A stretch of 23,940 bases of DNA from an uncultured Eubacteriales bacterium (lineage in GTDB: Bacteria; Bacillota; Clostridia; Oscillospirales; CAG-272). Positions 6,635 through 14,230 of the stretch are shown here, piece by piece. Positions within the stretch are counted from its first letter, which is position 1; each line of letters opens with the position of its first letter. The notes below the pieces were generated by a model that worked only from the letters and a program-made list of their open reading frames with translations, had not been told where the DNA came from and searched no databases. Location of the stretch: NCBI GenBank assembly GCA_934481515.1, contig CAKSPO010000031.1, positions 1 to 23,940 of the forward strand. Reading direction: 5' to 3'. The position numbers and the translations under genes are program-made.

Positions 6635-7603
6635 ATGAAACTGAGTGTTCTTGCAAACCTGTACGGCAAAAAGACCCTGGAGGAAACCTTGCAGATTCTG
6701 ACCGGACTTGGAGTGCACACCGTAGAGTTAGGTGCCGGAGGATATCCGGGAAAGGCACACTGCAACCCGGAAGAACTGCTGGCAGATGAAAAGAAGTATG
6801 AAAAATTTCTTGCCACGCTGAAAAAATACGACGTGACGGTCTGCGCGCTTGCCGCGCACGGAAACCCGCTGCACCCGAACAAGGAAATGGCGGCGCAGTA
6901 CGACGCAGACTTCCGCAACGCGGTTCTGCTGGCGGAAAAGATGGGCGTGGATACCGTCATCACTTTCTCCGGCTGTCCCGGCGATTGCGACACAGCAAAA
7001 TATCCGAACTGGGTCACCTGCCCCTGGCCGGATGACTTCGGCACCATCCTCAAGTGGCAATGGGAGGAAAAACTGATTCCCTACTGGAAGGAAGCCGGTG
7101 CCTTCGCCGAAGCGCATCGCGTCCCGCACATCGCGTTTGAAATGCATCCCGGCTTCTGCGTGTATAATCCGGAGACGCTGCTGCGTCTGCGCGCGGCGGT
7201 GGGTCCCGTCATCGGCGCCAACTTCGACCCGTCTCATCTGATCTGGCAGGGCATGGATCCCGTGGCTGCAATCCGTGAACTGGCGGGAGCCATCTACCAC
7301 GTACATGCAAAAGACACAAAGATCGATCCGTACAACACGGCAAAGAACGGCGTTCTTGATACCAAGCACTACAGCGACGAAATTCACCGTGCATGGGTCT
7401 TCCGCACGGTCGGGTACGGCAACGGCGAGACTTATTGGAAAGACCTTGTTTCCAACCTGCGCCTGTGCGGCTATGACCGTGTGCTCTCCATCGAGCACGA
7501 GGACAGCCTGATGACCATCGACGAAGGCTTGCAGAAAGCGGTCGCGTTCCTGAAGAACGTCATCATTACGGAGGAAAAACCGACCACCATGTCGTGGGCA
7601 TAA
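6635..7603 (+). CDS. sugar isomerase/epimerase-like TIM-barrel protein (AP-endonuclease 2 superfamily), first copy
   Basis: 322-residue xylose-isomerase-like TIM barrel. Such proteins bind a divalent metal and isomerise, epimerise or cleave sugars and polyols; the substrate is not predictable here. Likely metal ligands: E169 (FEMHPGF), D198 and H201 (NFDPSHLIWQGMD), H224 (YHVHAKD) and E287 (SIEHED). The motifs TFSGCPG (110-116) and HVHAKDTK are typical of the approximately 320-residue branch often found beside Gfo/Idh/MocA oxidoreductases. There is no signal peptide. The start at 6635 has AAAGGAG eight bases upstream. It is followed after 36 bases by a second TIM-barrel gene, both under the promoter at 6538-6566. 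It could act on an oxidised sugar made by the GH109-like protein, but that is inference. Confidence 0.85.
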   Translation: MKLSVLANLYGKKTLEETLQILTGLGVHTVELGAGGYPGKAHCNPEELLADEKKYEKFLATLKKYDVTVCALAAHGNPLHPNKEMAAQYDADFRNAVLLAEKMGVDTVITFSGCPGDCDTAKYPNWVTCPWPDDFGTILKWQWEEKLIPYWKEAGAFAEAHRVPHIAFEMHPGFCVYNPETLLRLRAAVGPVIGANFDPSHLIWQGMDPVAAIRELAGAIYHVHAKDTKIDPYNTAKNGVLDTKHYSDEIHRAWVFRTVGYGNGETYWKDLVSNLRLCGYDRVLSIEHEDSLMTIDEGLQKAVAFLKNVIITEEKPTTMSWA

Positions 7604-7639
7604 GACCATCCCCTCTGAAAGAACAACGGAGAAACGGAA

Positions 7640-8539
7640 ATGTTCGATATTAAAATCGGCACCCTGATTCCTGCCGGAATGGCGGTGCATATGATCGGTC
7701 AGCTCAATCCGAAAGGCTTTGAGTGCTACGAGCTGGACTTCGGCAAGCGCTTCGGGAAAGAAATCCGGATCAAAGAATTTTCCGGACAGATTCTGGAAGC
7801 GCTGGACGGCAGGAGCATTTCCGCCGTCGCCCTGTACGGAAACACAATGTTCGACGAAAATATCCGCGCCGGCGCGGAGGAGCTGATCCGGAACGCGTAC
7901 CTGTTCGGCTGTAACCGCGTCTGCCTGTTCGCCGGCGGGGATCCGAGCCGCTCCGTTCCCGCACAGATCGCGGATTTCAAAAAAGTGTTCCTGCCGCTTT
8001 CCAGACTGGCAGAGGACTGCGGTGTCCGGATCGGATTCGAAAACTGCGGCGACGGCTGGAACGGTGGGAGCCACAATATCGCGTTCTGCCCGGAGGCGTG
8101 GGAGCTGATGTTTGACGCAGTGGATAGCGACGCACTCGGTCTGGAATGGGAGCCGAGCCATCAGATGCGGCGACTGGTAGATCCGATCCCACAGCTCCGC
8201 AAATGGGCGCACAAGGTCGTGCACGTGCACGGCAAGGACGGCATGATCGCATGGGATGTCCTCCGGGAGCACGGGCTGCATCCGGCACATCCGTTCGTGT
8301 GGGACCGTACCCCTGGCTTCGGGGACACCAATTGGGCAGAGGTGTTCACCATTCTTCTGCAGGCGGGTTTTGAGGGAGCCTGCGACATTGAGGGCTATCA
8401 TGATCCCGTACACTACGATGACATGGAGTGGACCGCACAGCTGACGGCGCTGGATTACCTGAAGCGTTGCCGTGGCGGCATTTCCTACTTTGAGGGCGCA
8501 GAATACAAGGGTTACCAGGGTTCGAGAAAAAAGAACTGA
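7640..8539 (+). CDS. sugar isomerase/epimerase-like TIM-barrel protein, second copy
   Basis: 299-residue relative of the preceding gene but clearly diverged. Candidate metal ligands sit in the usual strand ends: E134 (IGFENCGDGW), the ExEPSH segment (E169/E171, H174) where the first copy has DPSH, H197 (VVHVHGKDG) and E251 (CDIEGYHD). The D-to-E change at the second ligand suggests a different geometry or substrate. The protein begins directly at the barrel and has no export signal; the last 20 residues (FEGAEYKGYQGSRKKN) are basic and tail-like. CGGAG is nine bases before the start. Two terminators follow. The pair may form a two-subunit enzyme, as some C-glycoside-cleaving systems do with related folds, but nothing in the sequence proves it. 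Confidence 0.83.
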   Translation: MFDIKIGTLIPAGMAVHMIGQLNPKGFECYELDFGKRFGKEIRIKEFSGQILEALDGRSISAVALYGNTMFDENIRAGAEELIRNAYLFGCNRVCLFAGGDPSRSVPAQIADFKKVFLPLSRLAEDCGVRIGFENCGDGWNGGSHNIAFCPEAWELMFDAVDSDALGLEWEPSHQMRRLVDPIPQLRKWAHKVVHVHGKDGMIAWDVLREHGLHPAHPFVWDRTPGFGDTNWAEVFTILLQAGFEGACDIEGYHDPVHYDDMEWTAQLTALDYLKRCRGGISYFEGAEYKGYQGSRKKN

Positions 8540-8557
8540 GACAAAAAGCCGATAGAA

Positions 8558-8605
8558 AAAAGCTGCCGCAAACAGGGCTGCAAAGGCCCATTTGCGGCAG
8601 CTTTT
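8558..8605. terminator. bidirectional terminator between convergent units
   Basis: AAAAGCTGCCGCAAA (8558-8572) pairs perfectly over 15 bases with 8591-8605; the loop contains a further GGGC/GGCCC element. U-rich tracts exist in both readings, so it can serve the rightward isomerase unit and the leftward DUF4091 unit. Confidence 0.8.
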
Positions 8606-8678
8606 GTTTTGAAAACAGGAGTTTGCACTTTTGAGTGAGACAAAAGGGCTTTTCCAAAAAAACGGAAAAACCGGTAAA

Positions 8679-8711
8679 GGGGCTGTCGAAGGACAGCCCC
8701 TTTTCTTTTTT
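8679..8711 (+). terminator. second intrinsic terminator behind the isomerase pair
   Basis: GGGGCTGTC (8679-8687), loop GAAG, GACAGCCCC (8692-8700), then TTTTCTTTTTT: a textbook nine-base-pair stem plus T-tract. In the minus direction the tail is only TTTACC, so it mainly serves the plus strand. Confidence 0.85.
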
Positions 8712-8821
8712 GTCCGGGAAGCGTCGATTCTCCGCCACGGAAAAGCAATCTGAATTTTTGAGGCTGCCTGCAATCGTCTGCAATGGTTGCATCCATTCAA
8801 AAAATGCACCGGCGGTCGCGG

Positions 8822-10483
8822 TCATTCCCTGCCGGCATCGCGGATCATTTCGTTGATACGCTCCCGCAGGAAAAACAGCGTTTTTTCATCCTTTGCACAG
8901 CGGTCAAACCGGATTTCACCGCCGAAAAGGCGCTCCAGCTCCGCCACCACGGCTTCCTTTCCGTAATAACGCTCTGCCAGCTTCATTGCCCTGCAATCCT
9001 GCAACGCTTCATAGAAGGAGCAGATGCGGACGGATTCCAACGCGCTCCCGTCCGGAGCCGGGTAAACCGAGAACGGATCTCCGCCCGGTACCCAGGCTTC
9101 CCCGCAAACATCCAGATAGGGATTGATCGCATCAGCCGAAAGGCAGTTGTTATAAAAATTGTATCCCCATTGCAGAAATCCGACAATGTCGTATTTGTAA
9201 AACTGCATTCCGATGGAGCGCGTCCGCCACAGCGGCATGGAAATCATGCGGTTGGAAACGTCCTTCGTCTGACCACAGCAGTAATACGTCCAAAGGCCCG
9301 GAACACCTGCCCGGATGAACTCCGAAACCACATCGGACGCGGGAATCGGCGTTTCGGTCACGCCGCTCTGATAAAAGGACAGATCGGACAGCGCGTCAAT
9401 CACAGGGTACCCCTCCAGCAAATCCGCCACGGTTTCCTTTGCCGCGCGGTAGGAGGCAAGCTGGCGCTCGTTCGGTTCGTCGGAAATATGGAAGAAGCAC
9501 CTGCGGTCATCCCCCCGCGCCTTCATGTGCGAGAGGAACGCCGTCAGGAACGCACGCAGGTATGCGACATAGTCAGCTCCCGTCGCATCGGTCTCCCAAC
9601 CGAAGATCTGCCTGTAAATGCCGTTTTCGACCGCCATGATTTTCGGCGCATGCTCCGCTCCCCATTGCGTGAAGAGATGTGCGATTTCAAAATACCGGAT
9701 TCCGACGCGGTCGCACAGATCAATCCAGCGGTCCAGCCGTTCAAACCCGAAGCGATAAGCTCCGTTTTCCAGCGTCACGTCCACCAGCTGCGTGGTCAGC
9801 CGTTCCCCGTCCACGGCGGTATCCAACGGCGGCGTATGTACCGGTGTCAGGATCAGGTTGATCCCGTTGCGCACCGCGGTGCGGAGGAAGGACTCGATGA
9901 TGCGCCAGTGCTCCTCCGACCAGACCTCGCAATGATACTGATTGGCGAGGCAGTCGCAATGGAACCATTGGGTCAGGAGCATGGTCTGCTCCGGAAGGTC
10001 GGCATCAATGACCTCTACCGTGAGATGCTCCGCCGCAACGCAGATGCCGCTTTCGTCGGTCAGCACAATCTCCGCTTCATAACTGCCGCCAGGAAGCGCC
10101 CCCTTCGGATCCAGCTCAATCCAGACAGCGCGGAGCTGTCCGCGGGCAACAACGACGCTTCCGTGATAGTGAAGCGGTTCCAGAACGTCCGGGTACAGTC
10201 CCGGCTCCGTGCGCAGATAGTTGTCGTCCGGGTGCTCCGGCGCAGGGTAGGCAACCGGAACCGATTCCACCGTGCGCAGGGTGCAAAAAGGAGACAGAGC
10301 ACCGCGGATTTCCGGATGCAGGATTGTCCGGAACGCCGGTTCCGTCCGATCCGCACGGATCAGAAGCTGAAAGAACAGCCGTTCGTTCCGGAGCATGGTG
10401 ATGTTCGTCAGCGTCCGGAATTTTTCCGGCACTTCGTCCGGAAAGCATTTCTGCAGGGAAGATACGATTTTGGTCTGAATCAT
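8822..10483 (-). CDS. DUF4091 / GH123-like glycoside hydrolase domain protein
   Basis: 553-residue protein of the DUF4091 group, related to GH123 beta-N-acetylgalactosaminidases. An N-terminal beta-rich region (about 1-160) precedes a TIM-barrel-like region. The paired acids D335-E336 in FHISDEPNE sit where GH123 enzymes carry their catalytic Asp-Glu pair (substrate-assisted mechanism through the N-acetyl group). The C-terminal part has WTYYCCGQ, RMISMPLWRTR and FLQWGYNFYN, the Trp/Arg-rich signature of DUF4091. There is no signal peptide, so it should act inside the cell. The start at 10483 is preceded only by a weak AGAGAG box. It lies 51 bases downstream of the GH109-like gene and shares its promoter. 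True GalNAc specificity is not established for DUF4091 proteins. Confidence 0.82.
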   Translation of the reverse strand: MIQTKIVSSLQKCFPDEVPEKFRTLTNITMLRNERLFFQLLIRADRTEPAFRTILHPEIRGALSPFCTLRTVESVPVAYPAPEHPDDNYLRTEPGLYPDVLEPLHYHGSVVVARGQLRAVWIELDPKGALPGGSYEAEIVLTDESGICVAAEHLTVEVIDADLPEQTMLLTQWFHCDCLANQYHCEVWSEEHWRIIESFLRTAVRNGINLILTPVHTPPLDTAVDGERLTTQLVDVTLENGAYRFGFERLDRWIDLCDRVGIRYFEIAHLFTQWGAEHAPKIMAVENGIYRQIFGWETDATGADYVAYLRAFLTAFLSHMKARGDDRRCFFHISDEPNERQLASYRAAKETVADLLEGYPVIDALSDLSFYQSGVTETPIPASDVVSEFIRAGVPGLWTYYCCGQTKDVSNRMISMPLWRTRSIGMQFYKYDIVGFLQWGYNFYNNCLSADAINPYLDVCGEAWVPGGDPFSVYPAPDGSALESVRICSFYEALQDCRAMKLAERYYGKEAVVAELERLFGGEIRFDRCAKDEKTLFFLRERINEMIRDAGRE

Positions 10484-10534
10484 AATTTTCTCTCTTTCTG
10501 AAGAAGCAGGTAACTGTAAATATCCGTCTTGCCG

Positions 10535-11773
10535 TCAGATGCGGGGCAATTCCACCACATCGCGGGACGGGCGGACGGTCCAGAGCCCGCCGGTAAAGTC
10601 CGGGATTGCCTGCGGAGCGCCTCCTGCGGAAATGGATGCCGCAGAGAGCGCGGTAATGCTCATCCATGCGGCGGCATCGTAAACGTCAATCGGCATTTCC
10701 TTCCCCTCTTTGAGCGCATTGACAAACGCCCGGAACTCAATGCTGTCAATTCCGCCGTGTCCTGCGGCAAGATCCTCCGGGGTCATGTGGGTCCAGACAG
10801 CGGGAAGGTACTCCGCCTCAAAGCGGGCGGCATTTCCGATGTTGTCGCGGTAATACTGCTGGGTCTCCCAATACTCGCGGTCGCCCAGGAGGAAAACGGA
10901 ATTGGTATCCTGCTCATACAGTCCGCGGGTTCCGCGCACCGTAAATTCCCGCGCATAGGAGCGCGGCAGAGTGGTATCCAGCCGCAGAGAGATGGTGGAG
11001 CCGTCCGCACAGGTGATGATCGTGTTGACGATATCCCCCTGCCGGAACTCCTTCCCGACCAGATCCGGATACTGCTCCGCATGTTCCCGGATATATTCCT
11101 TCATTCCCGCGGCGCGGGACGCGACCGAAACAAGAGAGACCATCTGATTCCCGCGGTTGATGTTGAGCAGCTTTGCAATCGGTCCCAGCTCATGCGTCGG
11201 ATAGTTTTCGCAGTTGCGGGTAAGGTAATTGCGCAGGCGGTAATGACGGTTGATGTTTCCGCCGGCAATTTCCTCCGCGAGGTAGTGACCGTAGCAGCCG
11301 TGGCAATGGACAACATCTCCAAACAATCCGTTCCGGGCAAGAGAGGTCGCAAGCAGCTCCTCTTTCCCGAAGCAACAGTTTTCCATCATCATGAAGGGCG
11401 TTCCGCTTGCCTCCTGCGCGCGCACCAGATCCCACAGCCGTTCAATGCTGTAGGCACCGCCGACCTCCATCGCCGTGGGAATTCCGCGGCGAAGCGCTTC
11501 CACGGCAATCTCCACATGGGTCTCCCATGAGGTGGAAACCAGAACGGCATCCAGCGCGGGCATCTGCAGAATCTCCTCCGCCTTCACGGAACCGAATGGA
11601 CGCTTTCCGGTCTTCTCTTCCGTCATGGCACAAGCCTTTTCCACGCGATCCGCATAAAGATCGCAAACGCCGATGATTTCCACATCCTTCATGTCCAGAA
11701 GAACGCCTCCCAGCAGACCGGAACCGCGGTTGCCAAGTCCGATGACACCCATTTTTACTGTATCTTTTTTCAT
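10535..11773 (-). CDS. Gfo/Idh/MocA-family oxidoreductase, GH109-like
   Basis: 412 residues. The N-terminal Rossmann domain has GLGNRG at 12-17; the domain continues through VSTSWETHVEIAVEALRRGIP to MEVGG at 102-106. The next part matches the GH109 pattern: MMMENCCFGKEELL (128-141), ARNGLFGDV (146-154), NYPTHELGP (190-198) and LNINRGN (203-209); GH109 usually reads YPTHGLGP, so G is E here. GH109 enzymes release N-acetylgalactosamine through NAD-dependent oxidation at C3, elimination and re-addition; whether this member does the full cycle or only oxidises the sugar is unknown. Cytoplasmic; GGGAGG seven bases before the start. First gene of a pair with the DUF4091 protein, with its own promoter at 11824-11852. 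The sugar specificity is inference. Confidence 0.87.
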   Translation of the reverse strand: MKKDTVKMGVIGLGNRGSGLLGGVLLDMKDVEIIGVCDLYADRVEKACAMTEEKTGKRPFGSVKAEEILQMPALDAVLVSTSWETHVEIAVEALRRGIPTAMEVGGAYSIERLWDLVRAQEASGTPFMMMENCCFGKEELLATSLARNGLFGDVVHCHGCYGHYLAEEIAGGNINRHYRLRNYLTRNCENYPTHELGPIAKLLNINRGNQMVSLVSVASRAAGMKEYIREHAEQYPDLVGKEFRQGDIVNTIITCADGSTISLRLDTTLPRSYAREFTVRGTRGLYEQDTNSVFLLGDREYWETQQYYRDNIGNAARFEAEYLPAVWTHMTPEDLAAGHGGIDSIEFRAFVNALKEGKEMPIDVYDAAAWMSITALSAASISAGGAPQAIPDFTGGLWTVRPSRDVVELPRI

Positions 11774-11790
11774 CCTGAATCCTCCCGATG

Positions 11791-11809
11791 CCGGGGTTCT
11801 CTCCCCCGG
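11791..11809 (-). promoter_or_regulatory. hairpin in the leader of the GH109-like gene
   Basis: CCGGGG (11791-11796), seven-base loop, CCCCGG (11804-11809). It lies between the predicted transcription start (about 11817) and the ribosome binding site (11781-11786). It may stabilise the 5' end, limit translation or serve as an operator. Confidence 0.45.
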
Positions 11810-11823
11810 TGATCTACAAATCC

Positions 11824-11852
11824 ATTATAAAGCCTTCCGGCAAAACTGTCTA
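11824..11852 (-). promoter_or_regulatory. sigma-A promoter for the GH109-like/DUF4091 pair
   Basis: Minus strand: TAGACA (complement of 11847-11852), 17 bases, TATAAT (complement of 11824-11829). One mismatch from full consensus. It shows that this pair is a unit separate from the upstream GH39-EamA genes. Confidence 0.8.
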
Positions 11853-11910
11853 TAGAAAAACAGTTCCAAAAAGCTTTGATTTTGTGCAAAAAGCTTCCTC
11901 TTTCCGCATC

Positions 11911-11951
11911 GAAAAACAAAAGGGGTGCGGCGCAAAAGTACACCGTACCCC
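11911..11951 (-). terminator. intrinsic terminator of the GH39-GH39-EamA unit
   Basis: On the minus strand a 30-base hairpin (complement of 11922-11951): GGGGU pairs with ACCCC, one A-C mismatch, then CGG with CCG and several weaker pairs, followed by TTTTGTTTTTC. It lies 22 bases past the EamA stop. Confidence 0.75.
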
Positions 11952-11973
11952 AAAGAAAAACCAAGCTCCGGCA

Positions 11974-12867
11974 TCAGAACGCCTGCACGATAATCAGGGA
12001 AACCGCGCCGCAAAGAACACCTGCGACGGACTGCGGCGTCAGGCGCTCCCGGTAAAGCAGAGCCGCAACCAGCGTGGAAATCATCATGTCCCCGCCGTTG
12101 ATGAAGGTAAAAAGCACGACCGGGGATACCAGTGCGGTGGAAAGCGTCGCCAGCTGGTTGATGACAAACACGGCAACGGCGAGCGCAAAGCCGCACAGAA
12201 GAAGCACCTTGTTCAGCTTCCAGTCTGTCGGAATTCCGCCTTCCCGGCGGCGGAGACAAAGAAACGCAAAAACAACGGTGCAGAGAAGGCCAATGGTTCC
12301 GAAGGAAAGGAAGGAAAACATGCTGACGTCTCCGTCCGGGACATACCTTGTAAACATCTGCTGTGCCAGCATGGTACAGCCGTTGGACAGAAGAGAGCCG
12401 AGCAGAAGGAAAACCGTTTTTTTACCGAAGCCCGCGCAGATTTTGCGGGAGCTTCCGATGAGCAGTACGGCGGAAACGAAAAAGATTCCGATGCCGACCC
12501 ACTGCATCGGGTGAATCGGCTGGTCGAACAGGAAGATGCCCGCAAAGCAGGGAATGAGCAGTCCCGCGGTGGCAAACAGGGAGCACAGACTGACGCTTCC
12601 GGTTTTCATGGCGAAGATACTGCACATGGAGGAGCAAAACAGCATGACACCGGAAAACGCCGCAATCGGGAGCGTCAGCCCCGGCATCCGGAAGCCGTTC
12701 CCGACAATCAGAAGCAGAGGGATCGCCATAAGCGCGGACAAAAGCATCCGGTAGGCGCTGTAGCCGATGACCATAGGGATTCCCCGCACCTCATTGCTGG
12801 AGCGCTTGGAAAAGACCGCCTGCACCACCCGGAACAAGAGGATAATACCGATATAAAGTGCTGCCAT
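11974..12867 (-). CDS. EamA/DMT-superfamily membrane transporter
   Basis: 297-residue polytopic membrane protein with about ten hydrophobic segments in two repeat halves, as in the drug/metabolite transporter superfamily. It starts with a helix (MAALYIGIILLFRVVQAVF), and the second half ends in LYRERLTPQSVAGVLCGAVSLIIVQ, which closely follows the EamA signature (E-x-L-[TS]-x-x-[QS]-x-x-G-x-x-L-x-x-x-G). AAAGGAG precedes the start by seven bases. It is 11 bases from the second GH39-like gene, so it is the third gene of that unit and the only transporter candidate in the accessory locus. DMT carriers move sugars, nucleotide sugars, amino acids or metabolites, in or out; substrate and direction are unknown. 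Confidence 0.88.
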   Translation of the reverse strand: MAALYIGIILLFRVVQAVFSKRSSNEVRGIPMVIGYSAYRMLLSALMAIPLLLIVGNGFRMPGLTLPIAAFSGVMLFCSSMCSIFAMKTGSVSLCSLFATAGLLIPCFAGIFLFDQPIHPMQWVGIGIFFVSAVLLIGSSRKICAGFGKKTVFLLLGSLLSNGCTMLAQQMFTRYVPDGDVSMFSFLSFGTIGLLCTVVFAFLCLRRREGGIPTDWKLNKVLLLCGFALAVAVFVINQLATLSTALVSPVVLFTFINGGDMMISTLVAALLYRERLTPQSVAGVLCGAVSLIIVQAF

Positions 12868-12878
12868 GCGTTTCTCCT

Positions 12879-14195
12879 TTATTTTTCACGGAGAAACAGA
12901 CAGGTGTGATTCGGAATGCGGAAGGTCAGATCCCGCGTCACCTCCATAAGTACTCCGTCGTGCGTTTCATCCAAAAGATATACCTCATAGGTTCCGGGTC
13001 TGCCGAAGTCCAGACGCACCGACTGTTCCGGCGCATGCTCGTCATCGCTGTAGTTGGTGAGGAGCGTCAATGTTTTTCCGTTTTCATCTAAACCGCAGAG
13101 GGTGTAGAGGTGCTCCGGTTCGTCCGCACAGCGGATTTCCTTTCTGCCGTACAGCCGACCGAACCAGTAAATCGGATAATAGCTTTTGAGGGGGCGGAAG
13201 GAGTAAAAATCAAACAGTCCGTTATAAACGGTTCCCGGGCGGGCATCGTAGTACATCAGCATGTCGATCCTGGATTTTTGTGCCTCTGCCATGCAGGAAA
13301 GGACGAACGACGCCCCCTTGAGCCCGTGTATCTGCATCACGGAATCGGTAAACGGATGAATTTCCTCCGGAGCGACATAGTTCCACTCGTTCAAAATACT
13401 CTCCGCATCTCCGTAGCCGTAGCGGTCCATCATGGCATGCAGGCGATTTCCTTTTTCAATCATCTCCCGCGGCTCGGTTCCGTAGAAATGCCACGAGAAG
13501 AAGTCCAACGGTACGTTGTGCTCCTGCATATATTTCAGGAACGCTTCCGCCCAGTCCTCCCGCCATGCCAGCGCAGGACCGCCGATCTTACGGTCAGGAA
13601 ACCGCTCCTTGAGATGCTTTGCGGCGGTTTCATAGAACTCGAAGAACTGTGCCCGGGTTCCTCCCCACGTCCGTTTGACGGGAGCGTCGTCCGTCTCGTT
13701 GTCCGCTTCGTTCCAGATTTCAAAGTAGCGGATGTTGTAATGGAATCCGTTCGCCCAGCCCTCATTGTAGTGCCGGATGATGTGCTCACAGATTTCCACC
13801 CACTTCCCAAAATCCTTCGGCGGCAGGGTGCGGTGCTTGCGGATTTCATGCTCGATCCGCTGACCGAGACGGAAAAAGGTCTCGGTGCCCGCTTCCAGCG
13901 TGACAAGCGTGTATTCGTCCGTGCAGGCAAAATCATAGGACGCGGGGTCGTTGACATCCGCATCAAAATCCGGGAAGATGGCGGAAATGTCCACGGTAAA
14001 ATCCCCGCCGTATTCCGGGCAGAAGGAAGCATCGTGGTTGCGGGCAAACGGAATTTTTGCGGCGCGATAGGTGTCAAAATTGGTTCTGTCCTTGAAGCAG
14101 AGCGCATTCCGGTCATACGCAGGTCCATTGTTCACGGCGCTCATCGGCTTGAAATCGCCGGTCGGCTTGGAAAGCTCAAAATGCAGGATTTTCAT
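12879..14195 (-). CDS. GH39-like glycoside hydrolase, paralogue A
   Basis: 438-residue retaining glycosidase of the GH39 type (clan GH-A TIM barrel followed by a C-terminal beta domain). GH39 includes beta-xylosidases and alpha-L-iduronidases. Seen: AVNNGP at 20-25, FARNHD at 50-55, the acid/base E163 in FEIWNEAD, and the nucleophile E270 in ILNEWNY. No signal peptide, so likely cytoplasmic. The start at 14195 is chosen because the N-terminus MKILHFELSKPTGDFKPM aligns with the upstream paralogue; its box (GCGAGAG) is weak. An alternative coupled start (14234 or 14231) overlaps the upstream stop with GGAG just before it and would add 12-13 residues. The last ~80 residues are almost identical to paralogue B, whereas the catalytic part is clearly diverged. 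Confidence 0.88.
   Translation of the reverse strand: MKILHFELSKPTGDFKPMSAVNNGPAYDRNALCFKDRTNFDTYRAAKIPFARNHDASFCPEYGGDFTVDISAIFPDFDADVNDPASYDFACTDEYTLVTLEAGTETFFRLGQRIEHEIRKHRTLPPKDFGKWVEICEHIIRHYNEGWANGFHYNIRYFEIWNEADNETDDAPVKRTWGGTRAQFFEFYETAAKHLKERFPDRKIGGPALAWREDWAEAFLKYMQEHNVPLDFFSWHFYGTEPREMIEKGNRLHAMMDRYGYGDAESILNEWNYVAPEEIHPFTDSVMQIHGLKGASFVLSCMAEAQKSRIDMLMYYDARPGTVYNGLFDFYSFRPLKSYYPIYWFGRLYGRKEIRCADEPEHLYTLCGLDENGKTLTLLTNYSDDEHAPEQSVRLDFGRPGTYEVYLLDETHDGVLMEVTRDLTFRIPNHTCLFLREK
12897..13148. repeat. near-identical direct repeat, 3' end of GH39 paralogue A
   Basis: Matches 14249-14500 with two differences (12906/14258 and 13123/14475); 12907-13122 is a perfect 216-base match. Divergence resumes sharply at 13149. 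It encodes the C-terminal beta domain. Confidence 0.95.
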
Positions 14196-14230
14196 AAAGC
14201 TCTCGCTTTCTTCTGTATTTTGTCTGAACA

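Noticed and set aside
8766..8790. TGCAAT repeats resembling an operator
   Set aside because: They lie behind the DUF4091 stop codon between terminators, with no promoter nearby; probably chance.
6728..8809. 693-residue minus-strand open frame
   Set aside because: Antisense to the two isomerase-like genes and spanning two strong terminators; a by-product of GC-rich third positions.
8783..10501. 572-residue plus-strand open frame
   Set aside because: Antisense to the DUF4091 gene, which has family motifs and a promoter; the plus frame has none.
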